Shown here one piece after another: positions 45,493 to 53,443 of a DNA stretch of 64,000 bases. The first letter of the stretch is position 1. Every line of letters begins with the position of its first letter. The notes beneath the pieces are model-generated. The model saw only the letters and a program-made list of their open reading frames with translations. It had not been told where the DNA came from and searched no databases. Source of the stretch: Peristeroidobacter soli (GTDB lineage Bacteria > Pseudomonadota > Gammaproteobacteria > Steroidobacterales > Steroidobacteraceae); NCBI RefSeq assembly GCF_004138485.1, contig NZ_RYEV01000006.1, positions 620,001 through 684,000 of the forward strand, in the 5' to 3' direction. A program made the translations under genes and the position numbers.

Positions 45493-45628
45493 GCGGATTC
45501 AGCGCCCGCGCACGGCGTCCCGTGCCGCAGGGACAGCGAGCCCGGTTACGAATGTGATATCCATTCCTGGCGGCGTCGGACAGGCGCCGGATTTTTCAAA
45601 CGACGGTCGACGCCATCGAGGGGGCTCA

Positions 45629-46636
45629 ATGAAATATCGAACGCTGGGGCAGGGACTGCAGGTATCGGCGCTGGGGCTGGGCTGCTCTCCACTGTCCGGC
45701 ACGCCCCTTGGGGACTACGGCTACGTCGAGGATGACGTTGCGCTGGCGATCATGCATCGGGCCATGGATATGGGCGTTACGATGTTCGACAGCGCCGAAT
45801 GTTATGGCCCATGGCGCAGCGAAGAGCAGATCGGTCGCGCGCTCAAGGGGCGCAAGCGCGAGCAGATGGTGATCGCCACCAAGTATGGCTTCACCTTCGC
45901 GAAGGATGGCAGTTCCGTAACTGGGCAGGACGGCAGCGCTGCGAGCGCCCGGCGCGTCTGCGAAGAGGCGCTTCGGCGGCTCGGTACCGATTACATCGAT
46001 CTCTATTATCTGCATCGGGTCGATGCGAAGGTGCCCATCGAGGAGTCCGTGGGCGCGATGGCCGAGCTGGTTCGTGAAGGAAAGGTTCGCTACCTTGGTC
46101 TCTCGGAGCCGGGCATGGATACGTTGCGTCGTGCGCATGCCATCCATCCGATCGCCGCCGTGGAGTCGGAATATTCCTTGTGGGAGCGGCGCGTCGAGGT
46201 GGACGTGTTGCCGACGCTGCGTGAGCTGGGCGTCGCGCTCGTGCCGTTCGCTCCGCTGGGTCGCGGCTTTCTCACCGGTGCCATCACTTCGACCAAGGAT
46301 CTCGGCGAGCGCGACTTGCGCCGTTCCGGATTCGACCCTCGCTTCAACGAAGGCAACTTTGAGAAGAACTATCGGATGGTCGAAGCCGTGCTCGATGTGG
46401 CGCGCGCGCACGGGACCACCGGAGCACGCATCGCCATCGCGTGGCTGCTCTCGAAAGGAAACGACATCATTCCAATCCCTGGCGTCCGCAAGTTGGTCGA
46501 GTTGGAAGACACGTTCGGCGGGGTGGACGTGCAGCTGACCGAGCTGGATATTCGTAAGCTCGAAACTGCCGCGCCTGTCGGTGGAACGGCGGGCGACCGC
46601 TATTCCAAAGCACAGTTGGATCAAGTACGACGCTGA
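45629..46636 (+). CDS. Aldo/keto reductase
   Basis: 335 residues starting M-K-Y-R-T-L-G; a longer frame runs through the promoter and is rejected. The catalytic tetrad can be placed as Asp54 and Tyr59 (D-S-A-E-C-Y-G), Lys85 (A-T-K-Y-G-F) and His129 (Y-L-H-R). NADP-binding G-L-S-E near 164 and the late I-P-I-P-G-V-R-K are typical of the YajO/AKR13-like group. It reduces or oxidises a carbonyl or alcohol intermediate. Its 3' end overlaps the convergent IclR gene by 16 bases. Confidence 0.9.
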   Translation: MKYRTLGQGLQVSALGLGCSPLSGTPLGDYGYVEDDVALAIMHRAMDMGVTMFDSAECYGPWRSEEQIGRALKGRKREQMVIATKYGFTFAKDGSSVTGQDGSAASARRVCEEALRRLGTDYIDLYYLHRVDAKVPIEESVGAMAELVREGKVRYLGLSEPGMDTLRRAHAIHPIAAVESEYSLWERRVEVDVLPTLRELGVALVPFAPLGRGFLTGAITSTKDLGERDLRRSGFDPRFNEGNFEKNYRMVEAVLDVARAHGTTGARIAIAWLLSKGNDIIPIPGVRKLVELEDTFGGVDVQLTELDIRKLETAAPVGGTAGDRYSKAQLDQVRR

Positions 46637-47472
46637 GGCGCGCTGGCGCCGTGCTCGCGTTCGGAGCGCGGCGCCGGAATCTGGCTCGCCCCTTCCGGGC
46701 GCGTGAGTTGCGACTCCAGTCGTTCTACTTCGGTGCGAAGCATCGTCGCCAGCTCCTGTCGGCGTTCAGCGGCCAGGCGCTGTTCGATGGCGGCGACTGA
46801 CAACGCGCCGATGCATTCGCCATGCGCATCGCGCACGGCGACGGCGACACCGCAGCTGCCGGCGGTCAGGCGACCGGGATTGAATGCGAAGCCGTGACGG
46901 TGTGCGAGCTCGCGATCGTTGCGAAGGACGGCGGGCGAGTACCCTGGATAACGAGTCGCAATTTCGGCAGCGTTCGCCGCGATCGCCGCCTCGGCATCCT
47001 CGTCTGACAATGCGGCCAGAATAGCCATGCCGCCCGCGCCAATGCCGAGCGGCAATCGGTCACCGACTTTCAGCGCGTGCGTCCTGATCGGAAACGCGCC
47101 TTCCTCCCGGTGCAGGCACACTGACTGCCAGTCTCGCCGCACTGTCAGAAAGCTGGTATCCCCGGAGACTGCGGAAAGCCGATACAGTGCCGGCAGCGCC
47201 GTACGGTGGATGCCATAACGCTCGGCTGCGAGCGTGCCGAGTACGAATGCTTCCGGGCCGAGGTGATAGCTCATCGAATCCCCGTCGCGGTGGATCAGCC
47301 CCTCCCGTTCGAGCGCCGAAAGGAGCCGATGCGCTGTCGGCTTGGACAGCTTTGCTCGCCGCGCCAGATCGCTGAGGCGTGCGCCGTGTGCGGCGTTCGC
47401 CGCCACCAGCCGCAACAGCAGGATTGCCCGACCCAGACTTTGCGAACGGCCGCCCCGAGGCTTCCCCGCCAC
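46621..47472 (-). CDS. IclR family transcriptional regulator
   Basis: 283 residues. The winged helix is at about 12-70 (L-S-D-L-A-R-R-A-K-L-S-K-P-T-A-H-R-L-L-S-A-L-E-R-E-G-L). An IclR effector domain follows at about 85-255 with L-P-L-G-I-G-A-G-G-M-A-I-L-A and the late segment S-C-G-V-A-V-A-V-R-D. Members respond to aromatic or small-acid ligands. It is transcribed divergently from the LuxR-type gene. Two related inverted repeats in that gap, one 17 bases from its own start, suggest autoregulation and control of the LuxR gene. Confidence 0.92.
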   Translation of the reverse strand: MAGKPRGGRSQSLGRAILLLRLVAANAAHGARLSDLARRAKLSKPTAHRLLSALEREGLIHRDGDSMSYHLGPEAFVLGTLAAERYGIHRTALPALYRLSAVSGDTSFLTVRRDWQSVCLHREEGAFPIRTHALKVGDRLPLGIGAGGMAILAALSDEDAEAAIAANAAEIATRYPGYSPAVLRNDRELAHRHGFAFNPGRLTAGSCGVAVAVRDAHGECIGALSVAAIEQRLAAERRQELATMLRTEVERLESQLTRPEGASQIPAPRSEREHGASAPQRRT

Positions 47473-47488
47473 GATGTTCCTCGTGTGT

Positions 47489-47505
47489 GTTCCACATTAG
47501 GAAAC
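47489..47505. promoter_or_regulatory. Putative IclR operator 1
   Basis: GTTCCACATTAGGAAAC, an imperfect inverted repeat just upstream of the IclR start. It shares 12 of 17 bases with the repeat at 47610-47626. Confidence 0.5.
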
Positions 47506-47508
47506 AAA

Positions 47509-47525
47509 TTCATGGAACCCATGAA
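47509..47525. promoter_or_regulatory. Perfect palindrome in regulator promoter
   Basis: TTCATGG-AAC-CCATGAA, perfect 7-base arms, three bases past IclR operator 1. It may be a binding site of unknown owner. Confidence 0.4.
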
Positions 47526-47609
47526 TCCCCTCGCCGCGTGCTTTACAGCGCGGCGAACTCAGCATATGGTCGGTACCGTAGACCTGTCAAAGCAGGCGCG
47601 AAGTAAAGT

Positions 47610-47626
47610 GTTTCATATTGTGAGAC
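47610..47626. promoter_or_regulatory. Putative IclR operator 2
   Basis: GTTTCATATTGTGAGAC, 44 bases before the LuxR-type gene. It is related to the repeat at 47489, and both fit the pattern GTTYCAYATTRKGARAC. Confidence 0.5.
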
Positions 47627-47670
47627 ATCCGGCGGGCCTTCATAGGGCCGCACGGGCAAGGGGGTGAAGT

Positions 47671-48540
47671 ATGGCGGCGAATCCGCATTCGCTCGATCAT
47701 GCCGCCGCGCCAGTCGCGGCGGGAGATTTGTCGCAGCTCATCAGCTCCATCGGTGAGCCTGCTTTCGAACCTCGCCTGATGGATTATCTGCATCACCTCT
47801 GTGGTGCCGAACACTGCTCCATCTTCCAACTCGGCTCCGCCGAGGAGCCGGTGCAGTTCACCGCTGTCAGCCTCGACGGCACCGACACAGCACGCCGTCA
47901 GGCGAGCATCTACATTGGCCGTGAATGGTGGCGTCGCGACCCGGCATTTCGCGAAGCTCAGCGTGGGCTGGACGCTCCACGGCCGAGTTTAGTGCGTCTC
48001 GACGTGCGCACATTGGAAGACCTCGAGCTGCGCGACATCCTTTACGGCCGCACTCACATTCGCGATCGCCTGCTGGTCTGTGGCGCGTCGGCCGGCATGG
48101 CCTTCGGCGTCAGCATTCTGCGCTCCGACCGACGCGGCCCGTTCGATGCGGGTCAGATCGAAGAGCTGGGTGGCGTCTCCGGCACGCTGCTGTCGCTGAT
48201 CGCAAAGAACGCTGGCGTGCGCTGGCAGAAATCCAGCCTGGCGAGCGCGCTCACTTCGCTGGCCGAGATCGAAGCCTGCCTTCTCAAGGCGCCACAGCAG
48301 TTTCCTCGGCGTGAAGCCGAAGTGTGCGCGCGCATTCTGTACGGCATGACCTCGCTTGGCATCGCGCTCGACCTGGGCATCGGCGAGGAGACGGTGATGA
48401 CGTACCGCAAGCGCGCGTACCAGCGGTTGCAGCTCGGCAGTCATCGCGAGCTGCTGTTGTGGTATCTCGCACTGTGGAGTTCTCTGCCGGCTCAAGCGGC
48501 GCGGTTGGCGGCGGTACGCGTGGAGCGGCACGACGCTTGA
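47671..48540 (+). CDS. LuxR-type helix-turn-helix transcriptional regulator
   Basis: 289 residues. The C-terminal HTH reads P-R-R-E-A-E-V-C-A-R-I-L-Y-G-M-T-S-L-G-I-A-L-D-L-G-I-G-E-E-T-V with a run of Y-R-K-R-A-Y-Q-R-L, a good GerE/LuxR domain at about 215-270. The N-terminal 200 residues form no recognised receiver and lack clear homoserine-lactone pocket residues; a GAF-like sensor is possible. It sits at the centre of the 42-64 kb island, and three identical palindromes lie in promoters around it, so it is a likely island-wide activator. Confidence 0.88.
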   Translation: MAANPHSLDHAAAPVAAGDLSQLISSIGEPAFEPRLMDYLHHLCGAEHCSIFQLGSAEEPVQFTAVSLDGTDTARRQASIYIGREWWRRDPAFREAQRGLDAPRPSLVRLDVRTLEDLELRDILYGRTHIRDRLLVCGASAGMAFGVSILRSDRRGPFDAGQIEELGGVSGTLLSLIAKNAGVRWQKSSLASALTSLAEIEACLLKAPQQFPRREAEVCARILYGMTSLGIALDLGIGEETVMTYRKRAYQRLQLGSHRELLLWYLALWSSLPAQAARLAAVRVERHDA

Positions 48541-48558
48541 TTGCCGTCCAGGCCGGCT

Positions 48559-48576
48559 GTCCCTTGGGATGGGGAC
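48559..48576. promoter_or_regulatory. Putative LuxR-type operator, site a
   Basis: GTCCC-TTGGGATG-GGGAC, 34 bases upstream of the hydrolase start and directly after the LuxR gene. It has the same arms and spacing as sites b and c. Confidence 0.65.
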
Positions 48577-48610
48577 GGAAGTGTCCAGTGGTGGCGGCTA
48601 AGGTTGCGCC

Positions 48611-49819
48611 ATGCTCAACATCCCCACATCGCCGACTCAGCATGCCGACAGCGAGCTGCAATTCGACTGGGTGCATGTCACGCACGGCGGCACGCCGGCC
48701 TTCGTGGAGACCTACGGGTTCTCGGGCAGCCAGAACGTCGTCAACCTCGAGGGCGTGCTGATCCGTCCTCGCAATCGGCCGTCCCGGACGTTGCATGTCT
48801 TCATGCATCCGTCATCCACACTGCAACTGTTGCCTGTGCCACGTGCATTCGCCAAGCGCGGCGCTCACGTTCTGTGCGCGGGTAGCCGATACGCGCGCAA
48901 CGATACCGCGGGCGTTCTGGAGAACGTGCTGGTCGATCTCGGGGCTTACATCCATTACGCACGCGAAGTTTTGGGTTACGAGAAGATCGTGCTGGCGGGT
49001 TGGAGCGGCGGCGGCGCGCTCGCGATGTGCTATCAGGCCGAGGCCGAGCAGCCAAGTATCGAACGCACGCCGGCGGGAGATGCAATCGATCTGCGTTCCG
49101 CGCGTCTGATTCCAGCCGATGCGGTGATCTTCCAAGCCGCGCACGTATCGCGCGCGCAGTTGCTGCTCGACTGTATCGATCCGTCGGTGCTCGATGAGAA
49201 CGACCCCGATCGGCGTAATGCCGAGCTGGATATCTACGATCCGAAGAATCCCAATCAGCCGCCGTATTCGGCGGATTTCATCCGCGCGTATCGCGCCGCG
49301 CAGCTACGTCGCATGCGAGCAATCACGGCGCGTGTGAAGCAGACGCTTGCGGATCTACGGAGCCGTGGCACTGGCGAAGTCGAGCGTGGCTTGATCACTC
49401 ATCGAACGATGGCCGATCCACGCTATCTCGACAGCACGCTGGATCCGAACGATCGCCGTCCCAAGTGGTGCTACCTCGGTGTGCCCGAGACCGTGAACAA
49501 CGGGCCGGTGGGCCTGGCGCGCTTCACGACGCTGCGCTCGTGGCTGTCGCAATGGTCCATCGAGGACAGTCGCGGAGACGCGTGTGCGTGCGCCAAGCGC
49601 GTGAGTGTGCCGTTGCTGGTGATGGAGAACTCGGCGGACGACGCCGTGCCGCAGCCACATTCGCGCATGCTGTTCGACGCGGCGACGACACAGGACAAGA
49701 CGTTCACCGTGATTCGAGGGGCGAACCATTACTACGCCGGGCAGCCGGAACAGCTCGAACAGGCCATGCGCCAGATTTTCGACTGGTCGGGCGCGCGCGG
49801 CTTCGATGTCGGCAGTTGA
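48611..49819 (+). CDS. Alpha/beta hydrolase
   Basis: 402 residues with the nucleophile elbow G-W-S132-G-G-G and a likely acid/His pair later in L-V-M-E-N-S-A-D-D-A-V-P and G-A-N-H-Y-Y-A-G. A long insertion at about 150-310 forms a lid. No signal peptide. It leads the 2-oxoacid dehydrogenase operon, 23 bases before the lipoyl gene, and could hydrolyse an ester, lactone or diketone to give the substrate for that complex. An operator-like palindrome lies just upstream. Confidence 0.85.
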   Translation: MLNIPTSPTQHADSELQFDWVHVTHGGTPAFVETYGFSGSQNVVNLEGVLIRPRNRPSRTLHVFMHPSSTLQLLPVPRAFAKRGAHVLCAGSRYARNDTAGVLENVLVDLGAYIHYAREVLGYEKIVLAGWSGGGALAMCYQAEAEQPSIERTPAGDAIDLRSARLIPADAVIFQAAHVSRAQLLLDCIDPSVLDENDPDRRNAELDIYDPKNPNQPPYSADFIRAYRAAQLRRMRAITARVKQTLADLRSRGTGEVERGLITHRTMADPRYLDSTLDPNDRRPKWCYLGVPETVNNGPVGLARFTTLRSWLSQWSIEDSRGDACACAKRVSVPLLVMENSADDAVPQPHSRMLFDAATTQDKTFTVIRGANHYYAGQPEQLEQAMRQIFDWSGARGFDVGS

Positions 49820-49842
49820 TCGCAATTGAGAGGACCGCAAGC

Positions 49843-50070
49843 GTGGATGTAATTGTCACCGAGCAGGTGCTGGGCGAGGAGAGTGAGGCCGACCTCGTCG
49901 AGTGGCTGGTTGCCGACGGCGCGAGCGTGCAGGCCGGGCAGCCCATCGCGGAGTTGGAAACCGCCAAGGTGCGTGTGCAGATCGAGTCGCCCGCCGCGGG
50001 CACCGTGAGCATCCTCGTCGGACCCAGCTCCGTGGTCGAGCTGAATGCCGTGATCGCACGCGTCGCCTGA
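49843..50070 (+). CDS. Stand-alone lipoyl (biotinyl-lipoyl) carrier protein
   Basis: 75 residues from a GTG; the whole gene is one lipoyl domain. The modified lysine is Lys42 in E-L-E-T-A-K-V, flanked by P-I-A-E and I-E-S-P-A-A-G-T-V. In normal E2 proteins this domain is fused to the catalytic core. Here the E2 catalytic gene at 52097 lacks it, so this small protein is the swinging arm supplied in trans. It could also serve as a biotinyl domain, but the E1/E2 neighbours argue for lipoate. Confidence 0.88.
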   Translation: MDVIVTEQVLGEESEADLVEWLVADGASVQAGQPIAELETAKVRVQIESPAAGTVSILVGPSSVVELNAVIARVA

Positions 50071-50085
50071 CAGGAGAACGTCCGA

Positions 50086-51069
50086 ATGAATTTACGCGAA
50101 CACGGTCGGATGGCGCTGCGAATGATGCTGCTGATCCGCGAATTCGAGCAGCGTCTGAAGGGATTCGCCGACGAGAAATTGATCCGCGGTTCGACGCATC
50201 CCTCCGTGGGCATGGAGGCAGTGGCGGTCGGCGTATCGATGGCGCTGGGCCCGAACGACTGCATCGCCAGCAATCATCGCGGCCACGCGCACTGTCTGGC
50301 GCGTGGCGCCGATCCAGGACGCACGCTCGCGGAAATTTTCGGACGCGCCGACGGCTATTGCAAAGGCAAGGGCGGCTCCATGCATATTGGCGTGCAGGAG
50401 TTGGGAATTCTCGGTACCAACGGCATCGTCGGCGCGGGCATCGGGCTAGCGACGGGCGCGGCGCTTGCGGCGTCGGTGAGCAACCGGAACGAAGTCGCGG
50501 TCGCGTATTTCGGCGACGGCGGATCCAACCAGGGGGTGCTGGCCGAGAGCATGAATCTCGCGGCGATCTGGAAATTGCCGGTGATCTTCGTCTGCGAGAA
50601 CAACCATTACGCACAATCTTCGGCCATCGAACGCATGTTCGCGCAGCCGCAGATCAGTCAGCGCGGTCCCGCCTATGGCGTTCCTTCTGTCGATGTAGAC
50701 GGCATGGACGTGGCGGCGGTTTACGACGCCGCGGAAGCGGCCGTTACACGCGCGAGAAGTCAAGGCGGTCCGACGCTCATCGTCGCCGACACCTATCGCT
50801 TCCTAGGTCACATGGCCGACGACACGCAGATGTATCGCGCACTCGTCGAAGTCGATGAGTGGCGCGGTAAATGTCCCATCGATCGGCTGGCAAACACACT
50901 CACCGCCGCGGGCCTGCTCTCGGATCAGGAGCGAAATGAGATGAGCGCCGAAGCAAAGCGTGAGGTTGATGATGCCGAACACATGGCGCGGCAGTCGCCG
51001 GTGCCGTCGGCGCAGTGGGCGTTCACCGATGTCGATACCTGGCAAGCGGCGGAAGGAGTGGTTGCGTGA
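50086..51069 (+). CDS. 2-oxoacid/acetoin dehydrogenase E1 alpha subunit
   Basis: 327 residues. Thiamine-diphosphate motif G-D-G-G-S-N-Q-G is at 143-150 with its closing Asn in C-E-N-N-H-Y at 170-175. S-N-H-R-G-H-A-H at 62-69 and G-K-G-G-S-M-H at 94-100 are the conserved E1 alpha active-site segments. The pattern is closest to acetoin dehydrogenase/pyruvate-type E1 of the two-subunit kind. Ribosome site AGGAGAA precedes the ATG. It overlaps E1 beta by four bases. Confidence 0.9.
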   Translation: MNLREHGRMALRMMLLIREFEQRLKGFADEKLIRGSTHPSVGMEAVAVGVSMALGPNDCIASNHRGHAHCLARGADPGRTLAEIFGRADGYCKGKGGSMHIGVQELGILGTNGIVGAGIGLATGAALAASVSNRNEVAVAYFGDGGSNQGVLAESMNLAAIWKLPVIFVCENNHYAQSSAIERMFAQPQISQRGPAYGVPSVDVDGMDVAAVYDAAEAAVTRARSQGGPTLIVADTYRFLGHMADDTQMYRALVEVDEWRGKCPIDRLANTLTAAGLLSDQERNEMSAEAKREVDDAEHMARQSPVPSAQWAFTDVDTWQAAEGVVA

Positions 51070-52097
51070 GCGTAGTAGCTGCTGCAGCTGTAGATGTGTC
51101 CCAGGCTGCCGCCGGCAGCCGTCCCGTGCCGATGTGGCGCGCCTTGAATGCAGCGCTGCGCGATGCGATGAGCGCCGATGCAAGCGTCTTCGTCATGGGC
51201 GAAGATCTGACGCGCTGGGGGACGGGCGGAGGCATCTACGGAGTCACGAAGGGCTTGCTCGAACAATTCGGTGCCGCGCGGGTGCGCGATACGCCGATCA
51301 GCGAAGAGGCCATTGTCGCGGCCGCAGTCGGCGCCGCTGCGCGCGGCGTGCGGCCGGTCGTCGAGATCATGTACTCGGACTTCATGTTGCTCGCGATGGA
51401 CGCCATCGTGAACCAAGCGGCCAAGGCACGGTACATGTTCGGCGGTCAGTTCCAGATTCCTTTGGTGATTCGTACCAACGGCGGTTCCGGTATCGGCAAG
51501 GCCGCGCAGCACTCGCAATCGCTCGAGACGTTGTTCGCGCACATTCCGGGGCTGGAAGTCGTGGTGCCGGGCACGCCGGCGGATGCTTATGGACTGATGC
51601 TATCGGCCATCGCGAGCCCCAACCCCACGATCTTCCTGGAGCACAAGGCCCTGTACAACGAGCGCGGTGTGGTTGCTTCGGAGCCGATTCCGCTAGGTCG
51701 TGCGTCGGTGGTGCGCGGAGGTAAAGATGTCACAGTGATCGCGACTCAGCTGATGCGCAAGCGAGTGCTCGAAGCGGCGGAGATCCTCGCTGCCGAACAG
51801 ATCGAGATCGAAGTCGTCGATCCGCGCACGCTCTATCCGCTGGATATGGAAACGATCGCCGCTTCAGTCACGCGGACGGGGCGCGTGCTGATCGCTCATG
51901 AAGCGCCGCTGCTGTATGGATTCGGTGCGGAGTTGGCCGCGCAGCTTGCGTCACGGCTGTGGCGCTCGTTGAAGGCTCCGCCACAACGACTGGGTGGCGC
52001 ACGCACGCCGATTCCCTATGCGGAAGATCTGGAGAAGCGCGTCATACCCGACGTTGCGGCGGTGGTCTCGGCCGTTCGCGGACTGGTGAAGTCTTGA
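51066..52097 (+). CDS. 2-oxoacid/acetoin dehydrogenase E1 beta subunit
   Basis: 343 residues from a GTG in a GTGA overlap. It carries F-V-M-G-E-D-L, D-T-P-I-S-E-E-A-I (with the catalytic Glu), G-V-R-P-V-V-E-I-M-Y-S-D-F near 95-110 and the closing A-H-E-A-P-L-L-Y-G-F-G. It forms the alpha2beta2 E1 with the preceding gene, decarboxylating a 2-oxoacid or cleaving a diketone or acyloin onto lipoamide. Its stop overlaps the E2 start by one base. Confidence 0.9.
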   Translation: MSVVAAAAVDVSQAAAGSRPVPMWRALNAALRDAMSADASVFVMGEDLTRWGTGGGIYGVTKGLLEQFGAARVRDTPISEEAIVAAAVGAAARGVRPVVEIMYSDFMLLAMDAIVNQAAKARYMFGGQFQIPLVIRTNGGSGIGKAAQHSQSLETLFAHIPGLEVVVPGTPADAYGLMLSAIASPNPTIFLEHKALYNERGVVASEPIPLGRASVVRGGKDVTVIATQLMRKRVLEAAEILAAEQIEIEVVDPRTLYPLDMETIAASVTRTGRVLIAHEAPLLYGFGAELAAQLASRLWRSLKAPPQRLGGARTPIPYAEDLEKRVIPDVAAVVSAVRGLVKS

Positions 52098-52807
52098 TGA
52101 ACAAGAGCGACATGTCGGCAGTCACCGCGATTCCTATGAGCCGGCTGCGTCGGACCATCGCGGAACGGTTGACCCTGAGTGCGACCACGGTGCCGCAGTT
52201 CACCGTCACTGTCGCCGCGGATGTCACGCAACTCCTGCAACTGCGAGCTGAAGCGAAGGAGCGTGCCGGCGGTGCCTACAGCATCACGGACTTCGTGCTC
52301 GCCGCGGTTGCCCGCTCGCTGCTCGAATTCCCGATGTTGAATGCACACACCGACGGGCGGGCGATCTGGCCTCGCACCGAGGTCAATATCGGGGTGGCGG
52401 TGGACGTCGACGGCGGGTTGCTGGTACCCGTGATCCGCCAGGCCGAGCGGTTGTCATTGCGCGAGCTGAGTGCCGAAGCGCGGCGGCTGGCGGAAGCCGC
52501 GCGAGCGCGCACTCTTTCGGCGGCGGACATGTCGGATGGCACCTTCACCGTGTCCAATCTCGGCATGTTCGGCGTCGATCAGTTCTGCGCCATCGTCAAT
52601 CCCGGCGAGTCCGCGATTCTGGCGGTGGCCGCGGTGGTGTCGACGGCGGTTCCGCACGGCGATGGCTTCGTCGCTCGAATGCTCATGAAAATGACATTGA
52701 CCGCCGACCACAGGTTGGTCGACGGCGCGTTGGCCGCGCGTTTCCTTGGTGTGTTGCGCGGCCGGTTGGAGGATGCAGATGCGTGGCGTGCGGAAGCCGA
52801 GAGTTGA
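52097..52807 (+). CDS. Dihydrolipoamide acyltransferase E2, catalytic domain only
   Basis: 236 residues that correspond to the E2 catalytic core alone. It starts at I-P-M-S-R-L-R-R-T-I-A-E-R and ends with the active site A-D-H205-R-L-V-D209-G. There is no N-terminal lipoyl domain and no recognisable E1/E3-binding domain, both normally present. The lipoyl arm is encoded separately at 49843. No E3 (dihydrolipoyl dehydrogenase) gene is in the operon, so E3 must be borrowed from elsewhere. The gene is coupled to E1 beta. Confidence 0.88.
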   Translation: MNKSDMSAVTAIPMSRLRRTIAERLTLSATTVPQFTVTVAADVTQLLQLRAEAKERAGGAYSITDFVLAAVARSLLEFPMLNAHTDGRAIWPRTEVNIGVAVDVDGGLLVPVIRQAERLSLRELSAEARRLAEAARARTLSAADMSDGTFTVSNLGMFGVDQFCAIVNPGESAILAVAAVVSTAVPHGDGFVARMLMKMTLTADHRLVDGALAARFLGVLRGRLEDADAWRAEAES

Positions 52808-52829
52808 TCGGGGGCCGCGGGCTCGCCGC

Positions 52830-53294
52830 TCACAGCACTTCGTAGATCTCGTAGACGGCGGCATCGCGTTCGCGCCGGCCGGTGCCGACGACCATGATGT
52901 CGTTGAGCCAGCCCAGCGTCGTGGTCGGCGCTTCGAACGAACCGACGATACGGTAGTAGTCCTCGCCCGGCGCAATGAGCTCGCCGCGATGAATGCGCGC
53001 CACGACTTCAGGCGAGCCGCCGCGCCGTCCGGTGTAAGTGAAATAGATCGCTTCACCGTCGTGGGTCTGCAGCATCAAGCGCACGTCGAGGGCGAGCACG
53101 CCATCGGGCCGGATCATCAGTGCATCGGCGCCACCGCTCAATACGATGCCGCTCAAACGCTCGCCGGCAAATTCGCCGCCGCTGACGCGCATGATTCGGC
53201 GCTGGTAGCCCATCGCCGTCGGACTGACGAGCACGGGCGGGTCGGTGACTCGAGCTGTCAGCGTGAACAGGCGGCGCAGAGAGATGTCGTTCAT
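52830..53294 (-). CDS. DUF3237 family protein
   Basis: 154 residues from ATG 53294; longer frames run back through the VOC gene promoter. It opens L-R-R-L-F-T-L-T-A-R-V and has G-G-A-D-A-L-M-I-R-P-D-G-V-L-A-L-D-V-R-L-M-L and Y-F-T-Y-T-G-R-R-G-G-S, which are DUF3237 hallmarks. These small beta-barrel proteins are common in aromatic and terpenoid catabolic clusters but have no proven reaction. It is divergent from the VOC/SDR/P450 operon and shares its promoter with operator site b. Confidence 0.85.
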   Translation of the reverse strand: MNDISLRRLFTLTARVTDPPVLVSPTAMGYQRRIMRVSGGEFAGERLSGIVLSGGADALMIRPDGVLALDVRLMLQTHDGEAIYFTYTGRRGGSPEVVARIHRGELIAPGEDYYRIVGSFEAPTTTLGWLNDIMVVGTGRRERDAAVYEIYEVL

Positions 53295-53353
53295 GGCGAA
53301 TTCCGTGAAGCAGGCCTGGGATCGATGATGCCGCAGCAGCCGGCTGGGCAGCG

Positions 53354-53371
53354 GTCCCATCGCACGGGGAC
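53354..53371. promoter_or_regulatory. Putative LuxR-type operator, site b
   Basis: GTCCC-ATCGCACG-GGGAC in the divergent promoter of the DUF3237 and VOC genes. A short second palindrome, GACAGCTGTC, overlaps its right end. Confidence 0.65.
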
Positions 53372-53443
53372 AGCTGTCGCGGTCCAACGTGGTTACGTTA
53401 TCACCTGAAACAGCGAATGGCTCAGACGAGAGGGGGCTTGGGT

